DNA from: Prochloraceae cyanobacterium | GTDB taxonomy: Bacteria; Cyanobacteriota; Cyanobacteriia; Cyanobacteriales; JASJDA01 | Length of the DNA: 39,660 nucleotides | Direction of reading: 5' to 3' | Assembly (NCBI GenBank): GCA_030065755.1 | Contig: JASJDA010000046.1 | Coordinates: 1-39,660, forward strand | Shown: positions 1-8,961 of the stretch, piece by piece | How positions within the stretch are numbered: position 1 is the first letter of the stretch | How the letters are laid out: every line of letters begins with the position of its first letter | The notes under the pieces: model-generated | Databases searched by the model: none | Seen by the model: only the letters and a program-made list of their open reading frames with translations | What the model was told of the DNA's origin: nothing | Position numbers and translations under genes: made by a program

Positions 1-2385
1 AGTGTAGTTAATGGAAGAAACAACAGTGTCAATGCCGCCTCTGGCTACTTCCAATACTCGATCGCCAGCAGTATTGACTATGAAAGTATCGTTACCAATA
101 CCCCCATTCATAACATCATTTCCAGCTCCTCCGTTGAGAATATCAAAGCCAGCAGCACCAATTAGGATATCATTGCCAGCATTGCCATTAAGCCTATCGT
201 TACCTGCAAGGCCATTGAGCCTATTATTAGCAGCATTACCCACGATATTATTATTGAGACTATTGCCTGTGCCATTTTGTGCAGTACCGGAGAGGATTAA
301 ATTTTCCACGTTAGCACCAAGGCTGTAGTTAATTGTTGAATTAACAGTATCAATTCCCTCATTCAAAGCTTCTACTACTCGATCGAGTGTACTGTTGACT
401 ATGAAAGTATCATTACCAGTACCGCCATTAAGCAGATTGTTGCCTGCAAGGCCATTGAGCGTATCGTTACCTGCAAGGCCATTGAGTGTATCGTCACCTG
501 CTGTACCAGTAAGAGAATCGTTGCCTGGCGTACCGTCAACGATCGTACCAACAGAAAGACTCCACAGTTCATCTCCATTAGTCCCGTCATCAGCACTAAA
601 AAACAGAGTACCGTTAACAAATGTTAAATTATCTGGATAAGAACCAGAAGCGCCAAAGTTAAGATCGGCAACCCGAGTGGTGCCTGCTGCGGTGCCGTCG
701 CTCTTCCACAGTTCTCTTCCGGTATTGCCGTCATTAGCAGTAAAAAACAGAGTCCCATTAACATCTATCAAGTCCCTTGGATACGAACCACCACTTAGAT
801 TAATATCCGTAACCAGAGTGGTGCCTGCTGCGGTGCCGTCGCTCTTCCACAGTTCGGTTCCATTAGTACCGTTATCGGCAGTGAAAAACAGAGTACCGTT
901 AACGTTTGTTAAGTTAAAGGGGTTAGAACCTAAGTTGCTGCCCGATCTAATATCAGCAACCAGAGTGGTGTTTGTACCAGTGCTATCGGTCTTCCACAGT
1001 TCTGTTCCAATAGTGCCATTATCGGCAGTGAAAAAGAGGGTACCGTTTACATTTGTTAAGTTATAGGGGTAAGAACCTAAGTTGCTGCCCGTTCTAATAT
1101 CGGCAACTAGAGTGGTGCTTGGTGCAGTACCATTACTCTTCCACAGTTCTCTTCCATTGTTGCCGTCATTAGCAGTAAAAAACAGAGTGCCATTAACATC
1201 TGTCAAGTTCCTTGGATACGAACCAGCAGCAAATGCTGGGTTAATATCTCTAACTAAAATGGTGCTTGATGCAGTACCATCACTCTTCCACAGTTCAGTT
1301 CTATTAGTGCCGTCATTAGCAGTAAAAAAGAGGGTACCGTTAACATCTGTTAAGTTTGATGGATAAGAACCAGCAGCAAATGCTGAGTTAATATCGGCAA
1401 CCAGAGTCGTGGTTGTACCAGTGCTATTGGTCTTCCACAGTTCGGTTCCATTGGTGCCGTTATTAGCGCTGAAAAACAGAGTGCTATTAACATCTGTCAA
1501 GTTTGATGGAAACGAACTAGCATTACCAGGGTTAAGATTGACAACTAGAGAGGTGCCTGCTGTAGTTCCATCACTCTTCCACAGTTCGGTTCCATTGCTG
1601 CCGTCATTAGCACGAAAAAACAGAGTACCATTAACTTTTGTTAAGGAAAATGGATAAGAACCAGTGCTGAAATTAATATCTCTAACTAAAATGGTGCCTG
1701 CTAGAGTTCCATCACTCTTCCACAGTTCGGTTCCATTAGTGCCGTTATTAGCAGTGAAAAACAGAGTACCATTAACATCTGTCAAGTTCCTTGGAGACGA
1801 ACTAGCACCTACTAATGGGTTAATGTTTTTAACAAGAATGGGAATGGCAAATACACCACTGTAAGTCTTCGTAACTTCTCCTACAAAGGCTATTGAAGGT
1901 TTAAACCTCCCTAATTTTACCTCTAGTTCCCAATCGCCACCAAGCGCCTCACTTCCAGTACGATTAGCCGAAGCAGCAATATTTGCTCCTGTAATCTTAT
2001 GCAGTTTGTCGAGAAATTCTGCTCCTCCATCTCCTGCTGCTACGTTACAACCGTAGATTAGTAAACTGGGAGAAGAAGCAGAAGTAAAACAACTTCTCAG
2101 TTGTTCGGCGTATTTATCTAAAGTATCGAGACTCAATTGAGTATTGCCTAAATACAGACAACCAGGTGAGCCATGAGAAACTAAATGTATGGAGGTAAGA
2201 TCGTGGTGTGATGAGAGTGCAGCGCTTATTTGATCAATTCCATCAATGTCTGAATCAAGAACTAGTATTTCGCTTCCTGGAACTACTGCTTCTACTAGAC
2301 TATTGTAGTCTGATACGTTGCGATCGATTACTATAAGTGCCTTCTGTTTTGATATAGTGCCAGAAGTATTTAGTAGTAGCTTCAT
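1..2385 (-). CDS. Large secreted-type protein, C-terminus truncated by window edge: N-terminal DUF4347 domain, about nine ELWxxDGT repeats, then RTX (hemolysin-type Ca-binding) repeats
   Basis: Reverse-strand frame starting at ATG 2385; the codons I checked near position 1 are open, so it runs off the left edge (absent from ORF track). N-term reads MKLLLNTSGTISKQKALIVIDRNVSDYNSLVEAVVPGSEILVLDSD...IHLVSHGSPGCLYLGNTQLSLDTL...LLIYGCNVAAGDGG (DUF4347-like); then ...NGTELWKSDGT.AGT... repeats; then AGNDILIGAAGFDILNGGAGNDVMNGGIGNDTFIVN. Confidence 0.85.
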   Translation of the reverse strand, partial: MKLLLNTSGTISKQKALIVIDRNVSDYNSLVEAVVPGSEILVLDSDIDGIDQISAALSSHHDLTSIHLVSHGSPGCLYLGNTQLSLDTLDKYAEQLRSCFTSASSPSLLIYGCNVAAGDGGAEFLDKLHKITGANIAASANRTGSEALGGDWELEVKLGRFKPSIAFVGEVTKTYSGVFAIPILVKNINPLVGASSSPRNLTDVNGTLFFTANNGTNGTELWKSDGTLAGTILVRDINFSTGSYPFSLTKVNGTLFFRANDGSNGTELWKSDGTTAGTSLVVNLNPGNASSFPSNLTDVNSTLFFSANNGTNGTELWKTNSTGTTTTLVADINSAFAAGSYPSNLTDVNGTLFFTANDGTNRTELWKSDGTASSTILVRDINPAFAAGSYPRNLTDVNGTLFFTANDGNNGRELWKSNGTAPSTTLVADIRTGSNLGSYPYNLTNVNGTLFFTADNGTIGTELWKTDSTGTNTTLVADIRSGSNLGSNPFNLTNVNGTLFFTADNGTNGTELWKSDGTAAGTTLVTDINLSGGSYPRDLIDVNGTLFFTANDGNTGRELWKSDGTAAGTTRVADLNFGASGSYPDNLTFVNGTLFFSADDGTNGDELWSLSVGTIVDGTPGNDSLTGTAGDDTLNGLAGNDTLNGLAGNNLLNGGTGNDTFIVNSTLDRVVEALNEGIDTVNSTINYSLGANVENLILSGTAQNGTGNSLNNNIVGNAANNRLNGLAGNDRLNGNAGNDILIGAAGFDILNGGAGNDVMNGGIGNDTFIVNTAGDRVLEVARGGIDTVVSSINYT
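557..1760 (-). repeat. Tandem coding repeats (ELWKSDGT type), period about 141-147 bp, about 9 copies
   Basis: The string 'ctcttccacagttc' or a close variant recurs at about 557, 701, 842, 989, 1136, 1283, 1430, 1574 and 1715. Confidence 0.85.
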
Positions 2386-2516
2386 ATATCTTCTCCAGTT
2401 AAATTGAAAACACTGAAAAAATTAATTTGTTCTTAGACTAATATACCTGAATACACGCACTTAAAATTTAACTTCATTTAATTTTTATAGTCAATTCATC
2501 AGAATTTCAGATAAAA

Positions 2517-3194
2517 ATGATGGAAAAATACAGCAACAAATTGCTGATTTTATAGGACGAAAATGATGAGGGAATGACTGATGCCCAATTGCACGATGAA
2601 TTAATAACTTTATTATTCGCCGGACACGAAACCACTGCTTAGGGTTTAGCTTGGCTGTTTTATTGGATTCACTATCTTCCAGAAGTTCAAGAAAAATTAC
2701 GCTTTGAATTAGATTCAAAAGGATAAAATCCAGATTACAGCCAAATAAATAATTTACCTTATTTAGACGCAGTAATTTCAGAAACTTTGCGATTTTATCC
2801 GATTGCTACGACAACTTTTGCTCGCATTCTTACTCAACTAATATCTATTATGGGCCACGCTTTTGAAGCATCAACTTGGTTGATGATTTCTATTTATTCT
2901 CTTCATCATAGAGAAGATTTATATCCAAATTCAAAACAGTTTAAACCAGAAAAATTTTTACAAAAAAGCTATTATCCTTACGAATATATCCCCTTTGGTG
3001 GAGGAAATCGTCGTTGTTTGGGGTCGGCTTTAGCATTACTAGAAATGAAATTAGTGGCAGCTACAGTTTTATCAAGCTTCCAACTAGAATTAGCAAGATA
3101 TACTCCGATGTTGCCAGCACGTCGCGGTTTAACTCTCGCTCCTCCAGCTTCTTTCAAAATGGTAGTCAAAAGAAAACTGGCAAAAGTTTGTTAA
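2517..3194 (+). pseudogene. Truncated cytochrome P450 (CYP110-like) pseudogene with three in-frame stop codons
   Basis: A single frame from 2517 reads ...[82 protein letters not shown]...PYEYIPFGGGNRRCLGSALALLEMKLVAATVL. I-helix AGHETT, ExxR and heme-loop FGGGNRRCLG motifs present; stops at 2553 (TAG), 2640 (TAG), 2724 (TAA). N-terminal half missing. Confidence 0.85.
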
Positions 3195-3333
3195 GATGGT
3201 GCGCTGTTTGCTATTTCTTACGATCGATCCTCAAAAATCATGCTTATCGCCAAACTGTAAGACGAAGTAATAGAGAACGAAAGAAATCTACTACAACGCC
3301 TGTTTCTGGACAAATCAGCGTGGTTAGTTCACT

Positions 3334-4035
3334 TCAAAGAATTTGATTAGTTTTCAAAAGGGATTGTGTTGAATTCTCTAGATCGCAGTTTTCTAATTGG
3401 AGATTATAAACTTCTCGATTTCCTGTCAAAAAATTCTCTGAGAGAGTTTCGGCTTCTAATTTAAGTTGCTCGATTTGGCTGCATATTCCGTACATTTTAT
3501 AAGAGTTATCGTCAATTAATTTTTGAGAATTGTGATTGATTTTTCTCAGGTAATTTTGACTTGTTTGCCAAAATTTATTCTTAGAGATAGACATTTTTTT
3601 TAATCGTTCTTTACGGGAGACTTTCAATAAACCATCTGATATTCCGTCAAGCAAATAACCACATTCAGTTTTAAGAGAATAATTCATTTTTCTCTGCCAA
3701 TTAAATGATATTTGGGTTTCAGAAAATTCTTTTAAAGTATTAGCAACATTGCTGAAGTCTCCTAGTTGAAAATGACAAAGAGTCAATCCTAAATAGGCAG
3801 CAACTAGTCTCTCTTCCTTTTCTAAAAAAATAGCTTTATTAAATTTATTTCGGGCTTCTCTTAATAAACTAGTCTGTTCGCAATCTGAGAGTTGAGCCTG
3901 TTTTAAAGCAGCAAGCCCGCTATCTAATTCAGATTTGATTAATTTTTTAACCTTAATGTCTAGCGAATCTAGAAGTCCAAAATATTGACCGATGGCTTTC
4001 GTTCCTTTTCCTAAAAATGAACTAATGAGTGCCAT
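3334..4035 (-). CDS. Hypothetical protein, helical/TPR-like
   Basis: 233-aa ORF with ATG start; helical repeat-like composition. Confidence 0.6.
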   Translation of the reverse strand: MALISSFLGKGTKAIGQYFGLLDSLDIKVKKLIKSELDSGLAALKQAQLSDCEQTSLLREARNKFNKAIFLEKEERLVAAYLGLTLCHFQLGDFSNVANTLKEFSETQISFNWQRKMNYSLKTECGYLLDGISDGLLKVSRKERLKKMSISKNKFWQTSQNYLRKINHNSQKLIDDNSYKMYGICSQIEQLKLEAETLSENFLTGNREVYNLQLENCDLENSTQSLLKTNQIL

Positions 4036-4160
4036 AAAATATAACCCTCCATACTTGAGCGAAAATCATAAGTATATTCACTTATGATATCTCTTACTGC
4101 TAAATAGATCTGTGAGCTGGGAGAGCAAAAATTTTGCCCATAGGTCTATTCGAGCTTAAA

Positions 4161-4330
4161 GGGAACAGAGAATAGGGAATAGGGAACAGCAAACAGTGAC
4201 TGGGAAAGGAAAAGGATTTAGACTTTTCCCAAACTCCTTTCTCCTTAAAAAGAGAGAATTGTATCCCAGGAAAAAGGCAATAGTCAACAGTTTCCCCCTG
4301 TTGCCTGTTGCCCGTTCCCTGTTCCCTCCC
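4161..4330. repeat. Intergenic STRR-like low-complexity element with imperfect inverted ends (GGGAACAG...CTGTTCCC)
   Basis: gggaacagagaatagggaatagggaacag ... cctgttgcctgttgcccgttccctgttccc. Confidence 0.5.
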
Positions 4331-4740
4331 AGGCTTTCACAGAGGTCATTTGTAGCGCCGCGAGATAAGGGAAATTGGTATTATCTTGGCTAAAGCCGAT
4401 AGGATGATACAAAAGCTCAACAATTTTATCTAGTTGTGGTAGAAAATTTTTCAAATGGGGAATGTTAAAACTGCAAGCGCTATAAAAGTCTAGTCTGTAT
4501 AAACCAATAGATTGGATAAATTATCCCCTTGCTATAGAACCTAAGAGAGATGTCGAAAAGATTCGCTACCCAGTGCGAGCGAGCGGTCGCGGCTAAAAGC
4601 CTTAATAACCTAGCATTAGCTAGTTCGTGTATCCTTAGGATCTATCTAAACTAAAATAAACAGTTTTGGCTAATATATAACTTGAAATTAGTCAAATTAA
4701 CTAAAAAATTATATAACTATGACCGTATCATAGGCTTTCC

Positions 4741-6780
4741 ATGAGCGAGCTTTCCACTTATCAACAATCTAGCAACCTCAATTCAATCAAAATGAAGGAA
4801 TGCTATGCTAACAAAATGCAGTATCCTCCAGAGCAATATCAGCTCGTACAACAAGATATTATTGAGATAATCCAAACTGGCTTAGATTCCCAAACTATCT
4901 TATCGAGGCTTGCTGCTAAAATAGGGCAAATTATGCGCGCTGACACCTGCATAATTGTTGCTGGGACAAATTTTGTCCGTCCCGTAAATACTGGTTTCTG
5001 GCATTCGAGCGATACAACAGTGCTAGCCGCCGATCGAATCAGTGAATTACTCTCTCATCCAGTATTAACAGAAGACTTAGTAAATAGAAGAGAACCTTTA
5101 GCAATTCCAGACATACAAGCAACTAAAAATGAGTATGCAGTGAATTTGCCTTGGCAACTACGCGGATTTTTGAAAATTGGTACCTACTTTCAGGGATCTG
5201 CTAATGGCATCATCTCGATCGGACAATCTCAGCCTCGCGATTGGACTTTGAGAGATCAAAAATTAATCAAGGTCGTTTCGGATTCAGTAGCAATAGCACT
5301 TTCGGTTATACAACTGCAACAGCAAAATGAAAAAAGTACCAGATACCAAGCTTTAATCAAAGATATTAGTGAAGCAATTCGCCAGCACATTGATATCGAT
5401 TCTGTACTTGCCAAAACTGTAGAGGAAACAGCCCAATTTCTTGAGGTAGATAAAGCAGCGGTTTTGATGCTCAAATATAAGTCTCCTCAGATAGCAGGTA
5501 AATCCAATCACCAAACTTCGGAGATAGAAGCTCAAATTATTTCTCAATGGTCGGCTAAGAAAGATGTAGCCCAATTGTCGAAACCATATTTATTTTCTCT
5601 TGGCGATTCTTTATGGTGCACTCAAGCTTTTAAGAATGCCCCTCATCCCTTAATATTAGAAACTAAAACTAACTTCCCAGACTTGAGCAGTCTTCAAAAG
5701 AGCGATCGAGAAGAATCGCAGCAGAATCGATCGGCATTATTAATAATGCCCTTAATGGGAAGTATTACCAGTGACTTACAATCTGGAGTAGTCATCGGCT
5801 TTTTAGTTTTGGAAAATCTTCAAACCCGACTTTGGGAAACTGAAGAATTGGAGTTAATTAAGTGGGTAAGCGGGCAAATGAGTACCGCCATATTACACGA
5901 TCGAGCTTTGAATAAAGTACAATCAATCGTCAGTAAGCGTACAGCTCAGCTCAAGTGGAGTTTAGAAGTTCAAGCCAAACTATCTGAAGGAATGCGCCAG
6001 CAAATCTTGCAACTTCGACAATTGAATAAACTCAAAGATGAATTTGTCGAAAGCATTAGTCACGAGTTGAAAACTCCCCTGACCAAAATGAAAATGGCGA
6101 TCGAGATGTTACGTCAACCAGGACGATCTCCAGAGCGCAAGGCAAGATACTTAGATATTCTAGAAGATGCTTATAATCGAGAAGAAAAACTAATTGGAGA
6201 CTTGCTAATCGTACAAAAGCTAGAGTCAAATCGCTACTCTCTCAATCCCGAACAACTAGACCTCAAAGAAATTGTCAGCGAGTTAGCATCCTCGTTTAGA
6301 GAACAGTGGAGCTCTGATAATAAAAGACTGAACTTGGCGGTCGATTATACTCTCGGAGCTAATTCCAAGACATCGCTCGGCTCATCTCTAATGCTATACA
6401 CCGACCCTAATAGTATTAAGCAGATTTTAAGCGAACTTTTGACTAATGCTAGTAAATACTCCGATCGAGACACCACCGTACATCTCGATATCACTCAAAA
6501 AACAACTTTAGAAGGCGATCGAGTGATTTTCACCATAACCAACTACGGTCTGAGTATTTCTCCTGAAGAACAAACCTATATTTTTGATAAATTCCGTCGA
6601 GGAGAAGGAATTCCAGAAAAAGCTATTCCAGGAATCGGTATTGGCTTAACTCTGGTTAAATATTTAGTAGAACACCTTAATGGTACTATTAATGTCTCCA
6701 GCTATCCTTCAGAAAATCCTTCCACTTTTATCAACTCTTTTACCGTTACTGTGCCTCAGTTTCAACCAGAGCATAAATAA
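4741..6780 (+). CDS. GAF-domain sensor histidine kinase
   Basis: 679 aa; GAF-like N-terminal regions, H-box SISHELKTPLTKMKMAIEMLR, N-box ELLTNASKYS, G-box IPGIGIGLTLVKYLVEHLNG. Confidence 0.88.
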   Translation: MSELSTYQQSSNLNSIKMKECYANKMQYPPEQYQLVQQDIIEIIQTGLDSQTILSRLAAKIGQIMRADTCIIVAGTNFVRPVNTGFWHSSDTTVLAADRISELLSHPVLTEDLVNRREPLAIPDIQATKNEYAVNLPWQLRGFLKIGTYFQGSANGIISIGQSQPRDWTLRDQKLIKVVSDSVAIALSVIQLQQQNEKSTRYQALIKDISEAIRQHIDIDSVLAKTVEETAQFLEVDKAAVLMLKYKSPQIAGKSNHQTSEIEAQIISQWSAKKDVAQLSKPYLFSLGDSLWCTQAFKNAPHPLILETKTNFPDLSSLQKSDREESQQNRSALLIMPLMGSITSDLQSGVVIGFLVLENLQTRLWETEELELIKWVSGQMSTAILHDRALNKVQSIVSKRTAQLKWSLEVQAKLSEGMRQQILQLRQLNKLKDEFVESISHELKTPLTKMKMAIEMLRQPGRSPERKARYLDILEDAYNREEKLIGDLLIVQKLESNRYSLNPEQLDLKEIVSELASSFREQWSSDNKRLNLAVDYTLGANSKTSLGSSLMLYTDPNSIKQILSELLTNASKYSDRDTTVHLDITQKTTLEGDRVIFTITNYGLSISPEEQTYIFDKFRRGEGIPEKAIPGIGIGLTLVKYLVEHLNGTINVSSYPSENPSTFINSFTVTVPQFQPEHK

Positions 6781-6788
6781 TTGATAAT

Positions 6789-8465
6789 ATGCTCGCCGAT
6801 AATGCACGATCCGGAGCGCTGCAATATTCTAAATATTCTGCGACAGCACGCCAGCTAGAAATTTTTAGCGTGGCAGGAAAATTTTTGTTTTATTTGTGGT
6901 GGGACAAGCTAGTCGCCAATAACTCTTCTAAGCAAAGACATCGCCGCGCTCGATGGTTAGTCAGAAAGTTATTACAGTTGGGGCCAACTTTTATTAAAAT
7001 AGGCCAATCACTATCGACTCGTGCTGACTTACTACCCCTAGAGTACGTCCAAGAATTGGGACAATTACAGGATCGGGTCCCGCCATTTAATCCTACAGAC
7101 GCAATCTCGATCGTAGAATCAGAATTGGGCAAGTCAATTTATGCTTTATACCGAGATTTCGAGCCCCAACCTTTAGCATCTGCTAGTATCGGACAGGTAC
7201 ACAAAGCGACACTACATGCGGGGGAAAATGTAGTTGTTAAAATCCAGCGTCCTGGTTTAGATGGCATATTTAACCTCGATTTTGAAGTTCTCCACAGACT
7301 GGTGCGTTTTGCTAATCTGTTTGTACCAATTTTAAAGAAATACAATCTAGAGCAAATTTATCAAGAGTTTTTTGAAATTCTGTTTTTAGAAATAGACTAC
7401 ATACACGAAGGGAAAAATGCCGATCGCTTTCGCCAAAATTTTAGCAACTATTCTCAGGTAAAAGTCCCCCAAGTCTATTGGAAATATACCACTAAAAGAG
7501 TATTGACTTTAGAGTATCTCCCAGGTATTAAAATTGACGATCGTCAGAGTCTAGAAGCTAACGAGATTAATACCAATGAAGTGATTAAACTGGGCATATA
7601 TTGCTATCTCAAACAGTTGTTAGAAGATGGTTTTTTTCAGTCCGATCCCCATCCTGGCAATATGGCAGTTTCAGGGGAAGGTAAGATCATTTTCTACGAT
7701 TTTGGCACCATGACAGAAGTAAAGTCTATGGCGCGGGAGCAAATGGTCAAGACTTTTTTTGCAGTGCTAAAAAAAGATACTGACGAAGTGGTGGAAAGTC
7801 TCATGTATATGGGGTTGATCGAACCGATGTCAGATATGACCCCCGTCAAACGCATGGTTAATTTTCTCTTGGATAATTTTAGAGATAAACCTGTAGATAT
7901 CAGGGCTTTTGAACAAATAGGGGACGAACTCTATGAAATGTTCCGAGAACAACCTTTTCGCCTACCAGCCCAAATGACTTTTATTTTAAAGTCTTTGACC
8001 ACTCTCGACGGCATTGCTCGTTCTCTAGATCCGCAATATAATTTAATAGCAGCAATGACTCCTTTTGTCAAGAACATAGCTTTTTCTAGTTCTGAAGGCA
8101 AAATCTTGCGGGTTTTAGCCAGACAAGCAAAAGAATACGTTACCAATAAATGGCAGCAACCGAGTCGCAGCGAAGCATTAATTAAACGCTTAGAAACCCG
8201 CATCGAATTAGGAGAATTACAAGTGCGGGTTCGTTCCAGAGAAAGCGATCGCGCTCTGCAAAAAATTTATCTGGCAATTAAAAGTCTTATTTATAGTAGT
8301 TTGACAGGATTTAGTTTAATTGCTGCTACTGTTTTATTTTTAGGAAAATCTCCGAGTTGGGCTATTGCTGCTTTTTGTTTTTCAGCTTTTTGGTTTGTTA
8401 TTTTATTGCGTTCTTTAATTGTTCTTTCTCTGCGAGAAAAAGTCGATCGCATGATAGATAAATAA
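6789..8465 (+). CDS. ABC1/AarF/UbiB family atypical kinase
   Basis: 558 aa; LLQLGPTFIKIGQSLSTRADLLPLEYVQELGQLQDRVPPF, ASIGQVHKATL, DPHPGNMAV...IIFYDFGTM. Starts 8 nt after the kinase stop. Confidence 0.92.
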   Translation: MLADNARSGALQYSKYSATARQLEIFSVAGKFLFYLWWDKLVANNSSKQRHRRARWLVRKLLQLGPTFIKIGQSLSTRADLLPLEYVQELGQLQDRVPPFNPTDAISIVESELGKSIYALYRDFEPQPLASASIGQVHKATLHAGENVVVKIQRPGLDGIFNLDFEVLHRLVRFANLFVPILKKYNLEQIYQEFFEILFLEIDYIHEGKNADRFRQNFSNYSQVKVPQVYWKYTTKRVLTLEYLPGIKIDDRQSLEANEINTNEVIKLGIYCYLKQLLEDGFFQSDPHPGNMAVSGEGKIIFYDFGTMTEVKSMAREQMVKTFFAVLKKDTDEVVESLMYMGLIEPMSDMTPVKRMVNFLLDNFRDKPVDIRAFEQIGDELYEMFREQPFRLPAQMTFILKSLTTLDGIARSLDPQYNLIAAMTPFVKNIAFSSSEGKILRVLARQAKEYVTNKWQQPSRSEALIKRLETRIELGELQVRVRSRESDRALQKIYLAIKSLIYSSLTGFSLIAATVLFLGKSPSWAIAAFCFSAFWFVILLRSLIVLSLREKVDRMIDK

Positions 8466-8486
8466 ATAAAAAAATCTTTTAATTTT

Positions 8487-8510
8487 CTAGTTTAAAAAGC
8501 AATAAACTAG
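8487..8510. other. Hairpin after ABC1 kinase gene (CTAGTTTA/TAAACTAG)
   Basis: 8-bp perfect stem; no clear T-tract. Confidence 0.4.
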
Positions 8511-8744
8511 TAAAATAATTATATTGTCTTAGTAATAATGAAGACAGAAACAAGCGATCGAACTGCAATTAAGGTACATATACTTAAATTTAATTAATTC
8601 ATAAAAATCAACTCAAAAATAGAGCAACTAATTACTGATTACCGAACTTATAATTACGGTTAGCGCCAAAAAATACCTCAACAAAGTAAGATTAAGAAAC
8701 CTTACAATTATTAGAGCAAGGCTGCTTTAACTTTAAGAAAAACG

Positions 8745-8910
8745 GATATCTGTCACGTACCCCTAAAGAGAATTTAGGGGCTTGCCAAGACCGAAAGCCA
8801 ATCGGTTGAGACAAGTTAAACAAGTGTCTAGGGTAGAGGTTTGACCTCAACTGAATTAACTAGTGGTGGCACACTAAAACATAGTACAGATGCCTCTCTA
8901 GTCTGTACTC
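8745..8910 (+). ncRNA. Candidate structured RNA upstream of ftsH (possible orphan HEARO/IscB omega-RNA, unverified)
   Basis: Successive stems: CCCCTAAA/TTTAGGGG (8760-8767/8773-8780); CTTG/CAAG (8781-8784/8812-8815) enclosing ACCGA/TCGGT (8790-8794/8802-8806); GAGGT/ACCTC (8836-8840/8844-8848); TAGTG/CACTA (8861-8865/8872-8876); AGTACAGA/TCTGTACT (8883-8890/8902-8909). Confidence 0.5.
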
Positions 8911-8961
8911 TCTGTGTTAATCAGTCCCGAAGAGAAGTAAATACACTCCCATATTATTCTC

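Noticed and set aside
557-1760. Regularly spaced about 145-bp repeats that could suggest a CRISPR-like array
   Set aside because: They translate on the minus strand as ELWxxDGT protein repeats; units are too long and diverged for CRISPR.
11-1864. Plus-strand ORFs (105, 81, 129, 94, 82, 66 aa) rich in S/L/P repeats
   Set aside because: Antisense shadows of the minus-strand repeat protein.
4196-4393. 65-aa ORF
   Set aside because: Lies within the STRR-like intergenic repeat.
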